This document shows positions 8,207-17,611 of a stretch of DNA of 64,000 nucleotides, one piece after another. Source of the stretch: an uncultured bacterium (lineage in GTDB: Bacteria > Cyanobacteriota > Vampirovibrionia > Gastranaerophilales > Gastranaerophilaceae); the NCBI GenBank assembly GCA_900547155.1, contig URFH01000009.1, forward strand, positions 1 to 64,000, given 5' to 3'. Both the position numbers and the translations under genes were made by a program. The notes beneath the pieces are model-generated. The model saw nothing but the letters and a program-made list of their open reading frames with translations. It ran no database searches and was not told the DNA's origin. Each line of letters begins with the position of its first letter. Within the stretch, counting starts at the first letter, position 1.

Positions 8207-9367
8207 TTACAAGAATCTCGGCGCTCTTGGCTGATTATTGTTTTTTCCGGCCTCCTGACCTTTTATTCCAACGATTACAGCGTCATTTTCATGGATTTTG
8301 TCAGAAATAATTTCCGTGTGTGTGTCATCTGCGGCACCTGCTTTGATTGAAATTCTTTGCGGTTTTTTGTCTTTCATCACCCAGACGCCCTGTTCCTTGT
8401 ATTTGGGGCCGCTTCCGTCTGTGTTGGGCGTAAATTTCAATGCTGCGTTCGGCACGCTCAAAACATCAGCCTTTTTGCTGGTAATTATCGAAACATTTGC
8501 GGTCATGCCCGGAATCAGCTTCATATCTTCGTTGTTTACCTGAATAATAACCGTATAAGTAACAACATTCTGCACTGTTGTCGGCGAAATTCTTACCTGA
8601 AGAACTTTTCCCTCAAAAACACTGTCCTGATAACCGTCAAGAGTGTAGGTAACCTCCTGTCCCTCTTTGACTTTGCCGATATCAGCCTCCGAAACATTGG
8701 CTTCTATCTGCATTTGGGTCAAATCCTGTGCAACCGAGAAAAGTTCAGGCGTCTGGAAGCTCGCAGCAACTGTCTGGCCGACATCAACACCCCTCGAAAC
8801 AACCACACCGTCAACAGGAGAAACAATCCGTGTGTAGCGGAGGTTTGCAGCAGCGGTGTTGTAGGCAGCCGAGGCCTGTGAAATCTGGGCACGTGCCGCA
8901 GAAATCTGCGCAAGGTCGGATTTGTAGGTTGATTCGGCCAAATCAAGCTCACTTTTTGCAATAAAGTTGCGTTTATACAGATTTCTGTACCTGTTCAGCG
9001 TTTTTTTGTCGTTTTCAGCGACCGCCTGAATCTTTGCAAGGTTTGCGCGGGCATTTGCGATGTTAGCCTGCGATTGTTCTACCTGCGCAGTAAAAAGCGA
9101 AGTGTCAATCTGCGCCAGAAGCTGGCCTTTTTTCACTTTGGAGTTGTAATCAACGTAAATTTCCTTAATCATGCCCGAAACCTGCGAACCAATGCTGACC
9201 GTTTGCACCGGCTGAACCGTTCCTGACGCCTCAACGACCTGCGTTATGGTATGTTTTTCAACGGGCGAGGTCAGATAATCAGGTTTTTTGTTGTTTTTCA
9301 AAAATCCGGCGCTAACCAGCAGCACAGCCATCAAAACGCTTACAGCTATTATAATTTTTTTGTTCAT
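8207..9367 (-). CDS. HlyD/MacA-type periplasmic adaptor
   Basis: This 386-residue membrane-fusion protein should link the inner-membrane ABC exporter to the TolC channel. It has an N-terminal membrane anchor (residues 4-24), a biotinyl-lipoyl segment near 60-80, an alpha-helical coiled-coil hairpin with repeated ANARANLAKIQA-type heptads (about 110-180), and a beta-barrel domain with VDGVVVSRGVDVGQTV. Its ATG overlaps the TolC stop codon (TAATG), with GGGAG upstream. Order and overlap support one tripartite pump. Confidence 0.93.
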   Translation of the reverse strand: MNKKIIIAVSVLMAVLLVSAGFLKNNKKPDYLTSPVEKHTITQVVEASGTVQPVQTVSIGSQVSGMIKEIYVDYNSKVKKGQLLAQIDTSLFTAQVEQSQANIANARANLAKIQAVAENDKKTLNRYRNLYKRNFIAKSELDLAESTYKSDLAQISAARAQISQASAAYNTAAANLRYTRIVSPVDGVVVSRGVDVGQTVAASFQTPELFSVAQDLTQMQIEANVSEADIGKVKEGQEVTYTLDGYQDSVFEGKVLQVRISPTTVQNVVTYTVIIQVNNEDMKLIPGMTANVSIITSKKADVLSVPNAALKFTPNTDGSGPKYKEQGVWVMKDKKPQRISIKAGAADDTHTEIISDKIHENDAVIVGIKGQEAGKNNNQPRAPRFL

Positions 9368-10800
9368 TATGATTCTCCCATTGCTTTTTCAAGCGCTGCA
9401 CGGGCCACGTTATAGTCATAAATAGCCTTTACGTATGCCTGTTGTGCATTGTTATAGTTTACTTTTGCATCCTGAAGCTCAATATAGTTTCCGACGCCCA
9501 CTTCGTAGCGGCCGTCCGCAAGCTCGTAGTTTTCAAGCGTCTGGCGGACTTTCACAGCAAGCAGCGGAAGCCTTTCTTCTATTTGTTTCATATCAATATA
9601 CGCGGATTGCACCTCAAAATAGATGTTCTGCTTGATTAAATTCACATTTTCCCTTGCAATCTCAAGCTGTGCCTTTGCTTCGTCGATTTTGCATTTTGTG
9701 TTCATTATGTTTATGTTGCTTGTTTCAAGTGTTGCCGATAAATTGAAGCTGTTTGTGGTGTTTCCGTCCATACTGCGGTAGCCGTATCCGGCTCTGCCGC
9801 TCAGTGAGGGAAAATATTCACGTTTTGTGTATTTTAACGACTCTTCCATTGCTTTAAACGTAGATTCATAGGATTTCAGGTCGGGGCGCTTTTCATTTGC
9901 GGTTTTCACCGTGTCATCAAAGCTCATGTCAAAGGGTTTGAACACATAATCTTTCAAAATGTTGCTTTTTTCTACCGAAGAGGTAAAAACAGCGTTTTTA
10001 GGCTGCTTCGGTGTCTGGCTCAAGTCCTTTGTTTCAGCAATATTAACAAGGTTTACGTCCGTATAAACGTTATTTTTAAAATTGAAGCTTTCAGTATTTT
10101 TTATTGAATAAGCAGGCGCATAAGCCGTGTACATGGAGTTGTTCAGCTTAACGAGCGCGGTCTGGTAAGCTTTTTCGGCCGTTACAAGCTCGATTTTTGC
10201 ATCAGAAAGGTTCACTTCCGCATTCACAAGGTCAATTTTTGAACGAATTCCTTCTTCAAAAAAGGCTTTTATCTGGTTGTAGGTTCGCTCATTCATAGCA
10301 ACATTTGCACGCGCAACCTGCCTGTTCGCCTGCGCCGCAAGAACGCCGTAATAAGCGGTTTTTACATTATAAACCGTTGAAATCCGCATATTTTCGAGGT
10401 CAAAATCAGATGCAATTTTGTAGAATTTTTGCATGTTAATTTTTGCACCGGTTTTCCCGAAATTGTAGAACATCATGTTCAAAGATGCGCTCATTGAATA
10501 ATAATCCATGTTATTTGAAAGGGTGCGGTTTCCGGAGGTGTTGCCGTTCTGGTTGTAGTACCCTCCGCCGGCGCCTATTGTCGGAAAATAGTCGGATTTA
10601 GCCTGTCCTATGCGGCTTTTGTAAATTTTCTGGTTATTTTTGGAAATATTTATTTCAGGACTGTTTTTCAGTGCGATTTCAATGCAATCTTCAAGGCTCA
10701 GCATTGCGCCCTCTTTGATTTCGACAACAGCCATGGCAAAATTTTGTGTAAAAATGCACAAAACCGCAAAAATTATTAATGCTGTCAGTCTAAGCCTCAT
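9367..10800 (-). CDS. TolC-family outer membrane efflux protein
   Basis: This 477-residue protein is the likely outer-membrane channel of the pump. It starts with a signal peptide (about residues 1-24, ending FAMA) and contains the two internally repeated OEP domains rich in helical heptads. Its first conserved segment, LSLEDCIEIALKNSPEI, is a TolC hallmark. A Thr/Lys-rich linker near 255-300 lies between the two halves. It is the first gene of the operon, preceded by GGGAGGA. The presence of a TolC channel is strong evidence for an outer membrane. Confidence 0.92.
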   Translation of the reverse strand: MRLRLTALIIFAVLCIFTQNFAMAVVEIKEGAMLSLEDCIEIALKNSPEINISKNNQKIYKSRIGQAKSDYFPTIGAGGGYYNQNGNTSGNRTLSNNMDYYSMSASLNMMFYNFGKTGAKINMQKFYKIASDFDLENMRISTVYNVKTAYYGVLAAQANRQVARANVAMNERTYNQIKAFFEEGIRSKIDLVNAEVNLSDAKIELVTAEKAYQTALVKLNNSMYTAYAPAYSIKNTESFNFKNNVYTDVNLVNIAETKDLSQTPKQPKNAVFTSSVEKSNILKDYVFKPFDMSFDDTVKTANEKRPDLKSYESTFKAMEESLKYTKREYFPSLSGRAGYGYRSMDGNTTNSFNLSATLETSNINIMNTKCKIDEAKAQLEIARENVNLIKQNIYFEVQSAYIDMKQIEERLPLLAVKVRQTLENYELADGRYEVGVGNYIELQDAKVNYNNAQQAYVKAIYDYNVARAALEKAMGES

Positions 10801-11001
10801 ATTCCTCCCGCGGAATGCCCGCTCCGGAACAATTATAGTTCACCGCCTGCCTCCTTGCATAATCTTTCGGGAGGATTTTTTTCAAAAAAATAATGCTCAT
10901 ATCATACATAACGAATAATTTTAAAAAATGTTCATTTAATAAAACAATTGCCCGATTAACTATTTTATAATTATCTTGTATGATTATTGTTGATTTTGCA
11001 C

Positions 11002-11007
11002 TATAAT
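11002..11007 (+). promoter_or_regulatory. Candidate -10 box of the TPR gene
   Basis: A perfect TATAAT lies 37 bases before the TPR gene start in the 244-base divergent gap from tolC. No good -35 hexamer sits at 16-18 bases, so only the -10 is proposed. Confidence 0.4.
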
Positions 11008-11044
11008 TGTAATATCGAAAAATCAGCATTCGGAGAGTTGAGCT

Positions 11045-13192
11045 ATGAAAAAAATTATATTGTTATTGGCATTAATGATGATATTCCCGCCTGCGTGCAC
11101 ATTTGCGCAGGATTATGATGACCCCTACTCAAGACCCGCCTCCGGCGCTTACGAAACAGGCGTTCAGCTTTTGAAAACCCAGCAGTTTTCCAAAGCAATT
11201 ATAGAATTCAAAAAAGCTCTGCGCGAAAACCCGAATGATGAATCCTCAAAAATCCAGATTACAAACGCCTATCTGGCACGCGCTGCTTATTACAACAACC
11301 GGATGATGGACTACAAAAATGCAGCAAACGACCTGCGCTCAGCGCTGTTTTACCTTAAATATTACAGCGTAAGCCCTGTAGATGCCCAAACTCTCGACAA
11401 TATCACAATAACAGAGAACAATTTGAGAAATGTCCTGAGTGCAATAAACGCCGATATGACGCCAAAAGGCAGATACAATGCCGGAAAATCGCTCCGTGCA
11501 CAGGGGGAATTTGCGGCAGCGGTGACAGAATTTCAGGCTGCACAATCCGACGCAAAATGCAGAAAAGACGCTCTGGTTGCGCTGGGCGAAATTTATTATA
11601 TTCTGAATTTGAACGAGCAGGCCGCAACTTACCTTGAAAGAGCGCTCTACGATGACCCGAAAGACGCCAATACCCACCTGAAACTCGCAAGAGTTTATGA
11701 AAGAATGGGTTCAGCGGACAAAGCAGCCAAAGAATACACTCTGGCGCTCACAAAATCCTCTGAAAATCAGGAGATTTTGCTTGCTCTGGAAAATATATGG
11801 AAGCAAAAAGCCGCAGCAACGCCGGATGATGCCGATGTTCATGCAAATCTCGGCGCAATCTATCAAAAACGCGGCAATCTGGACAGTGCACTTGCCGAAT
11901 ACCAGCTTGCTGAAAAGCTTAACCCCTCAAGTGTCATGACAAGATTGAACCACAGCACTCTTTATCAGCAAAAAAAAGAATATGAAACAGCAATCGAGGG
12001 CTATGATTCGATTTTGCGCCTTTACCCGAACCACACGCTGGCATATTACTACAAAGCTCAATGCCTGCGCGCTCTCGGAATGAAAGATGCAGCTGTTCAG
12101 AACTACAAACTGGCACTAAACCTTGAACCCGAAAATCAGGGAATCAAAGACGAGCTGTTTGATATGGTAAAAAGCGACATGACGCCCGAAGAAATGCTTG
12201 CTTATCTTGCCAACGAGCTGAAAAACAGCCCGAATAACCCTGAAACGGTTTACGAATACGCTTACCAGCTCCACAAAAACAAAAAATTCGACGAAGCAAT
12301 AACATATTACAATCAGGTTATTCAACTTGACCCGAAGAACTCGGACGCATACCTGAATATTGCAGCTGCATACAAGCAGAAAAGCCAGTTTGACAAAGCA
12401 AAAGAAATTCTTAATCAAGGCAAATCGTTATTCCCCGAAATTGGGGAGTTTAAAAAGCAGCTAGCGATTCTTAATGAAGAAGAAGCCTCGCTTTTATATT
12501 CAAATGCTTCTGATTTGTTCAAAAAAGGCAAATATCAAGAAGCGATTAATCTTTATTCAAAAATAACCCCGATGACGCCCGAAGCGCTCGTCGGAATCGG
12601 CGCAAGCTATCAGGCAATGAAAAACTACAAATCTGCGGCGGAAAATTTCAAAAAATCGCTCGACATGGAGCCCAACAACGCCGATACTGCTTATTATCTG
12701 GCGCTTGCATATTCAAATGCACAGGATTTGCCGCAGGCAAAAATTTATGCAAAAAAAGCCCTCGAAATCGAGCCAAATAACAAAAACGCAAAAGAACTTC
12801 TTGATTACGTAAACCAGTCCGAGCTTTCGGCGTATCTTGAGCAGGCAGACAAGCTTTACACCGAGAAAAAATATCCGGAAGCGCTCGTTATGCTGGGAAA
12901 AGTTCTTGCCATGGACCCGAAAAACGCCAGTGCGCACTATTCCTGCGGACTTATTAACGATGAGCTGAAAAAATACTGGCCCGCAATCGAAAGCTACAAA
13001 AAGGCGGTACAAAATGACCCATCGCTTGCGATTGCATACTATTCTATCGCTGTTGACTACGATACGCTGCAAAGATACCAGCAGGCAGTGGCAAACTACA
13101 AACTTTTTGTTGCCAATGAAAAAGCCGACAACGAATATACACAATACGCAAAACAGCGCATACAAGAGCTGAAACAATACGACACCCCTTAA
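11045..13192 (+). CDS. Exported TPR-repeat protein
   Basis: This 715-residue protein begins with a signal peptide ending CTFAQ (about residue 22) and then consists almost entirely of tetratricopeptide repeats, with many NPNDA/EPNNADTAYYLALAY-type units. TPR arrays bind partner proteins, so an envelope assembly or scaffold role is likely, but no enzyme domain is visible. The ribosome site is GGAGAG. dusB follows after 13 bases, so they may share a transcript. A second exported TPR protein occurs at 57357. Confidence 0.85.
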   Translation: MKKIILLLALMMIFPPACTFAQDYDDPYSRPASGAYETGVQLLKTQQFSKAIIEFKKALRENPNDESSKIQITNAYLARAAYYNNRMMDYKNAANDLRSALFYLKYYSVSPVDAQTLDNITITENNLRNVLSAINADMTPKGRYNAGKSLRAQGEFAAAVTEFQAAQSDAKCRKDALVALGEIYYILNLNEQAATYLERALYDDPKDANTHLKLARVYERMGSADKAAKEYTLALTKSSENQEILLALENIWKQKAAATPDDADVHANLGAIYQKRGNLDSALAEYQLAEKLNPSSVMTRLNHSTLYQQKKEYETAIEGYDSILRLYPNHTLAYYYKAQCLRALGMKDAAVQNYKLALNLEPENQGIKDELFDMVKSDMTPEEMLAYLANELKNSPNNPETVYEYAYQLHKNKKFDEAITYYNQVIQLDPKNSDAYLNIAAAYKQKSQFDKAKEILNQGKSLFPEIGEFKKQLAILNEEEASLLYSNASDLFKKGKYQEAINLYSKITPMTPEALVGIGASYQAMKNYKSAAENFKKSLDMEPNNADTAYYLALAYSNAQDLPQAKIYAKKALEIEPNNKNAKELLDYVNQSELSAYLEQADKLYTEKKYPEALVMLGKVLAMDPKNASAHYSCGLINDELKKYWPAIESYKKAVQNDPSLAIAYYSIAVDYDTLQRYQQAVANYKLFVANEKADNEYTQYAKQRIQELKQYDTP

Positions 13193-13205
13193 TGAGGCGC
13201 AAAAG

Positions 13206-14180
13206 TTGGAAAATGAAACGATTAAAATAGGAAATGTCGAAGTTAAAAGCCGCGTAATGCTTGCTCCGATGGCGGGGATTACGGATGTTGTATTAAGGGG
13301 GCTCGTCAGAAAGTTTTCAAAAACCTGCCTTTTGACCACGGAAATGATTAGCTCTGAGGCACTTATGCAGAAAAAAGGAGGAGAAATCCTTGAACGCTGC
13401 GACGACGAAACGCCTCTTGCCTATCAAATTTCGGGTCACAAGCCGTTTATGATGGCAAAAGCGGCAAAAATGCTTGAAGAACGCGCAGATATTATTGATA
13501 TAAACATGGGCTGCCCTGTAAACAAGGTTGTGAAAGGCGGTGACGGTTCTGCGTTGATGAAAACGCCCGAACTCGCTTCTGACATTGTAAAAGCGGTAAA
13601 AGACGCCGTGGATTTGCCGGTTACAGTCAAATTCCGCCTCGGATATACCGCAGAAACGAAGAATTTCAGGGAATTTGCCTTAAAAATGCAGGAAGCCGGC
13701 GCCGACGCAATGACTATCCACTGCCGCACCCGTTCCCAGATGTATTCCGGAAAAGCTGACTGGAGCGAGATTGCAGGGATAAAAGAATTTATAAAAGTGC
13801 CTGTTTTTACCAACGGCGATGTGATTGATGTTGATTCTGCGATAAAATGCCTTGAAGAATCAAAAGCCGACGGGGTTGCGGCGGCAAGAGGCGTTCTGGG
13901 CAACCCTGCGCTCTTAGGTGAAATTGAAAACTATTTAAAAACGGGCGAAAAGCCGGAAAAACTCAGTTTCAAAGAAAAAATCCGGCTTATGAAGACCCAT
14001 CTTGATGAAGAAATCAGGCTCAGGGGGGAAAATTGCGCAATCCAGTTCACGCGCAAGTTTTATCCGTACTACATCAGAGGGATAAAAGGCGCGTCGCAGT
14101 TCAGATACGCGCTTGTAACCGAAAATTCTTACGAAAAAATCCTCAAAATCATTGACGAAATTGAGGCGCAGTGCGATTAA
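13206..14180 (+). CDS. dus: tRNA-dihydrouridine synthase
   Basis: This 324-residue FMN enzyme reduces uridines in the tRNA D-loop. It shows LAPMAGITD (residues 20-28), the catalytic cysteine in NMGCPV (about 102), TVKFRLG, HCRTRSQMYSG and the C-terminal helical domain. I use the TTG at 13206 as start: GAGGC lies eight bases upstream and the first in-frame ATG would delete the conserved IKIGNVEVK strand. DusB-like by similarity, but subfamily is not certain. Confidence 0.92.
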   Translation: MENETIKIGNVEVKSRVMLAPMAGITDVVLRGLVRKFSKTCLLTTEMISSEALMQKKGGEILERCDDETPLAYQISGHKPFMMAKAAKMLEERADIIDINMGCPVNKVVKGGDGSALMKTPELASDIVKAVKDAVDLPVTVKFRLGYTAETKNFREFALKMQEAGADAMTIHCRTRSQMYSGKADWSEIAGIKEFIKVPVFTNGDVIDVDSAIKCLEESKADGVAAARGVLGNPALLGEIENYLKTGEKPEKLSFKEKIRLMKTHLDEEIRLRGENCAIQFTRKFYPYYIRGIKGASQFRYALVTENSYEKILKIIDEIEAQCD

Positions 14181-14181
14181 T

Positions 14182-14439
14182 ATGACAAAGCCCTATTTTA
14201 CCTACATTATTCTTACTGAAAAAGGCACTTATTACTGCGGTTATACGGATGATTTGGAAAAAAGGTTTGAAAAGCACAAAGCAGGGCTTGCAGCGAAATA
14301 CACCCGCGCGTTTAAGCCGGTGAAATTCGTTTATACAAAGGAATTCCCCACAAAATCCGAGGCGATGAAAGAGGAATGCAGAATTAAGAAGCTTTCAAGG
14401 GCGAAGAAAGAGGAATTGATTAAATCAAGCGGGATATGA
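14182..14439 (+). CDS. GIY-YIG domain protein (YhbQ/URI type)
   Basis: This 85-residue protein is a single GIY-YIG nuclease-fold domain. The paired motif appears as YIILTEKGTYYCGYTDD (about residues 6-22), followed by the conserved arginine in LEKRFEKH and the glutamate in EEC. It resembles the YhbQ group, whose DNA-repair role is poorly known. The ATG at 14182 follows the dus stop codon by one base, so the two are co-transcribed. Confidence 0.85.
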   Translation: MTKPYFTYIILTEKGTYYCGYTDDLEKRFEKHKAGLAAKYTRAFKPVKFVYTKEFPTKSEAMKEECRIKKLSRAKKEELIKSSGI

Positions 14440-14482
14440 AAAAAAGGGCACGGGATTTAGAAAATACTCTTCATGCCGGTGA

Positions 14483-14601
14483 GATGCTGAAACAAGTTCA
14501 GCATGACAGATTGTTTTTTGTAACCCTGAACCCGTTTCAGGGTCGCAAGGGCGGTGTTAATCGACTTCAACCTTGCGATTCCGAATCAAGTTCGGAATGA
14601 C
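14483..14601. repeat. Cluster of three GTCA-type palindromes
   Basis: Copies lie at 14483-14507 (stem ATGCTGAA), 14520-14544 (ACCCTGAA, decayed) and 14577-14601 (ATTCCGAA). They fill the convergent gap between the GIY-YIG gene and a sensor kinase. Three different stems surround nearly the same core. Confidence 0.83.
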
Positions 14602-14643
14602 AGCTTGTTTTTCCCTGAAAAAGCCCGTTTTAAGCCTTAAACA

Positions 14644-15903
14644 TTACGCCAGCCTCAAGGGCAATTTAACCGTAAAAGTGCTTCCCCTTTCCGGCTTGCT
14701 TTTCACGCTGATTGTGCCGCCATGAAGCAGGGTCAATTCCCTGGTAATCGTGAGCCCCAGCCCTGTCGAGCTTTCGTTTTTGCAATAAATATTGTTGAGC
14801 TGCACAAATTTTGAGAAAATTTTCTCCTGATACTCGGGCGCAATCCCGATTCCGTCGTCTTTTACGTAGATTTCCACCTGATTTTTCAGTTTTTTTATCC
14901 CGATTTCAATGTGGCCGTTTGCGGGCGTAAATTTAATCGCATTGCTCAAAAGATTATACATAATCTGCTGAATTTTCTGGTAATCCGCCCTAATCCCGAT
15001 TTCTTCGGGCATTTTTTTAACAAGATGAATCATTTTCTTGTCCGCAAGCGGCTGAATAACGTTCACAACCTCGGTTACGGACATATTCAGGCTAAAATTC
15101 GACGGCGTAAGCTTCAATGCACGCGATTCAAGCTTTGAAATCTCAAGAATTTCATTAATCATGCCCAGAAGATGCAGCCCCGAAACGTGAATATCGCGAA
15201 TATATTCAGCCTGTTTTTCATTCAACGGGCCAAAAAGCTGGCGCGACAAAACCTCGGAAAACCCGATAATTGCGTTCAAAGGCGTCCTCAACTCATGGGA
15301 AGTATTCGCCAGAAACTCCGATTTGACCTTATCCGCCTCCAGAATCTTTTCATTTTGCTCCTTAATCGTTGCATGCGCCTGCGCACGGTCGATAATGCTT
15401 TCCTGAAGCTCTTTTAGCTGCATTTTGAACACATCTGACAGCTCGCTGTCCTTAATTGAATAAGAAGCCAGCGCACAAAAGGCCTTTGCAGCCTGAATAT
15501 CGGTGTTTGTAAAGGTTTTTGTGCGGGAAAGCAGAATAAAACCGAAAACCGTTTCATTTATCAAAAGCTTGGACAGCAAAAAGTTCTTGTTCTTTTTTAT
15601 CCCGAAAGACCTTGCAATTGCGGAATCACGCGTAAAAAGCAGGGGCTCCGGACTGTACAAATCGGGTTTTGCGCTTTCATCAACCGGCAGAATCGTTGTT
15701 TTTTCAGTAAAAATTTCCTCTTTTTCAGCGGTTTTGCGGTATTTTATGCCGGCATTTCCGGAATTCAGGTAACAAACGTACGCAGCTTCAAATTCTACCG
15801 CTTCTTTTAAAAAGTTGAGCGTGTTTTCAAAGCAGTGTTCGGGATTTTCGCCTGAATTAAGGATTTGAGGGATTTTTTCAAGTATTTTTTTATAAATGGT
15901 CAT
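14644..15903 (-). CDS. Sensor histidine kinase with N-terminal GAF-like domain
   Basis: This 419-residue protein lacks membrane helices. Residues 1-155 resemble a GAF sensor domain, residues 160-195 are coiled coil, and the phospho-acceptor H203 sits in NTSHELRTPLN. The ATPase core shows the N box NLLSNAIKF, DDGIGIAPE and GLGLTI. It should autophosphorylate and pass phosphate to an unlinked response regulator; none is adjacent. The ligand of the GAF-like part is unknown. Confidence 0.88.
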   Translation of the reverse strand: MTIYKKILEKIPQILNSGENPEHCFENTLNFLKEAVEFEAAYVCYLNSGNAGIKYRKTAEKEEIFTEKTTILPVDESAKPDLYSPEPLLFTRDSAIARSFGIKKNKNFLLSKLLINETVFGFILLSRTKTFTNTDIQAAKAFCALASYSIKDSELSDVFKMQLKELQESIIDRAQAHATIKEQNEKILEADKVKSEFLANTSHELRTPLNAIIGFSEVLSRQLFGPLNEKQAEYIRDIHVSGLHLLGMINEILEISKLESRALKLTPSNFSLNMSVTEVVNVIQPLADKKMIHLVKKMPEEIGIRADYQKIQQIMYNLLSNAIKFTPANGHIEIGIKKLKNQVEIYVKDDGIGIAPEYQEKIFSKFVQLNNIYCKNESSTGLGLTITRELTLLHGGTISVKSKPERGSTFTVKLPLRLA

Positions 15904-15946
15904 ACCGAAATTATAGGTCTGACTTCACAATCCCGCAAGTTTGTAA

Positions 15947-16171
15947 CTAAACTTCCAAAAACAGTCTTTTTCCGACAATATTCGGCTTGCCGTTGTAATA
16001 TCCTGCGAAATATCCGCCGCGAACGGGTTTGTTTTTGCCGTAATAGTTGGTTGCATTGTCCGAAATGAACGGATTACCGAAAGGATTTGAGCTTCTTTGT
16101 GCGGTTGCTCCCTGAACAGCGTTTATATTTGTCGGCATTAATGCGTTGGAGATGAGGCTTACAAGATTCAT
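15947..16171 (-). CDS. Small hypothetical protein
   Basis: I do not recognise this 74-residue protein. It is rich in Asn, Gly and Tyr, begins MNLVSLISNALMP, and has a NPFGNPFISDN segment in the middle. A good AAAGGA ribosome site lies seven bases before the ATG, which supports that it is real. It has no signal peptide or membrane helix. It lies divergent from the Cys-rich small gene at 16343. Confidence 0.55.
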   Translation of the reverse strand: MNLVSLISNALMPTNINAVQGATAQRSSNPFGNPFISDNATNYYGKNKPVRGGYFAGYYNGKPNIVGKRLFLEV

Positions 16172-16307
16172 AAAAATCCTTTCCTAATTTACAAGACAAT
16201 ACTTACGTTCTTAAATTTACTGATAAATATATTATAGTCATGATTATTATAGAACAATATTACAAAATGTTAAAGATTTTTTCAGAAAAAATCCTACAAA
16301 CTGCGTA

Positions 16308-16336
16308 TTAATGCAAAAGAAAAAATCTGTCATTAT
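16308..16336 (+). promoter_or_regulatory. Candidate promoter for a leaderless transcript
   Basis: TTAATG and CATTAT are separated by 17 bases, and CATTAT ends six bases before the ATG at 16343. This spacing would place the transcript start on the start codon; no ribosome site is visible. Confidence 0.35.
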
Positions 16337-16342
16337 AGTTTT

Positions 16343-16546
16343 ATGAAAAAATGTCCTTTTAATTTAGATATTTGTTCTGACGAGTGTGCGCTTTTTATAT
16401 CGCCCTCGGAACTGAACGAGCTCGTGGCTAACAGGCTTCACAGTATTGGCGTTTTTGACAAAAAAGCCGGCATGTGCGCGCTGAAAAACATAGCAATGGG
16501 TGCAAGCAGAGAGGTTTTCGAAAAAAGTTCGGCAAACAATTTTTAA
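16343..16546 (+). CDS. Small cysteine-rich hypothetical protein
   Basis: This 67-residue protein has cysteines in KCPFNLDICSDECALF and again in GMCALKNIA, a pattern that could bind zinc or an iron-sulfur cluster. No named family is recognised. No Shine-Dalgarno sequence precedes the ATG; a -10-like box lies directly upstream, suggesting a leaderless message. It is followed after 60 bases by the 334-residue gene at 16607. Confidence 0.6.
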   Translation: MKKCPFNLDICSDECALFISPSELNELVANRLHSIGVFDKKAGMCALKNIAMGASREVFEKSSANNF

Positions 16547-16606
16547 AAAAATTGTCTTTGTGAATTTAAACATTAAATTCATGAAAATACTCTCAAAGGT
16601 AAAAAA

Positions 16607-17611
16607 ATGAGTGAGATAAATCTCGGACAATTTATAAAAAACGCTTTTAATTACAGCATAGGAAAGCCTGTAACCCAACAGCCGACCAAAACTTCACAGG
16701 AAAACTTTCAAAAAGCACAGCAGCAGGTCGCCCGGCTTGTCAACGAAACAATGCAGAACATTCAGACAAATTTTGTACGTCAGGCGGACATTTTGAACAC
16801 ACAAAACCTGCTCAGGCAGCTGAATTCGTTTGAACAATCCGCGATGATGAAGGATTTGTACAGTTTTCCGCGTGATATGAAAGATTTAATGCTTTTGCTT
16901 GTAAAAGAGGGCGCAAACCTTTCTTCTGCGAACGCTAAAGACCTGAACGCACTGCTTTCGCAAACGCTGGATATGTCAAAATTGATGATTTTGTTGCAAA
17001 CGAACGGAAAAAACGCCGCAGAAAAGCTGACAAAAATGATTACAACCCTGAATCAGTCCGGAATCTACAACACCCAGCAGCTCAAAGAAATGACCGCGCT
17101 CATAAACGCCTGTATTCCGGCCGCTGACACGCAACCGGCTGCAATGCTGAAGAATCTAATGGTTATGTATCTTCCGTGGCTTCCGCTGCATGAGCAGGGC
17201 ACTTTCAATCTTCAGGTTGCCGACGAAAGCGAAAAAAAAGGCTCCGATTCTGAAAATATCGTTACAATTACCGTCAACACAAGCACCTACGGGATGATTC
17301 GCGCAACAATTTACCTTGAGGGCAAAAAACTCGACGTCGAAATCAACTGCCCTGAAAATTTCCCGAAAAACGAGTTCAAAGAAACGCTCGCACACGAAGC
17401 AACAGGCTACGACATGGAATCCGGAATCTCTTTCACCACGAGAAAATCCAACGATTCGTCCGAAAAGAAAGAAACGAATGTTTCCATCACAAATTCCTCA
17501 AAAATCTCGCCCCATTTGCTTTTGATAATTCACATGGTCATAAATGCAATCATGGCGCTGGACAAAAAGGCGCAGCTTGTTGTTGACAGGGAAAAAAAGA
17601 TGGATTCTTAG
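16607..17611 (+). CDS. Hypothetical protein, weakly FliK-like
   Basis: This 334-residue protein has no signal peptide. Its first 160 residues are helical and Gln/Asn-rich; residues 185-290 form a predicted beta-rich segment (PWLPLHEQGTFNLQ, ITVNTSTYGMIRATIYLEGK, LDVEINCP) whose layout recalls the C-terminal domain of flagellar hook-length control proteins (FliK). That likeness is inference by eye only. No flagellar structural gene is nearby, though a sigma-28-type gene lies at 35613. Confidence 0.5.
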   Translation: MSEINLGQFIKNAFNYSIGKPVTQQPTKTSQENFQKAQQQVARLVNETMQNIQTNFVRQADILNTQNLLRQLNSFEQSAMMKDLYSFPRDMKDLMLLLVKEGANLSSANAKDLNALLSQTLDMSKLMILLQTNGKNAAEKLTKMITTLNQSGIYNTQQLKEMTALINACIPAADTQPAAMLKNLMVMYLPWLPLHEQGTFNLQVADESEKKGSDSENIVTITVNTSTYGMIRATIYLEGKKLDVEINCPENFPKNEFKETLAHEATGYDMESGISFTTRKSNDSSEKKETNVSITNSSKISPHLLLIIHMVINAIMALDKKAQLVVDREKKMDS

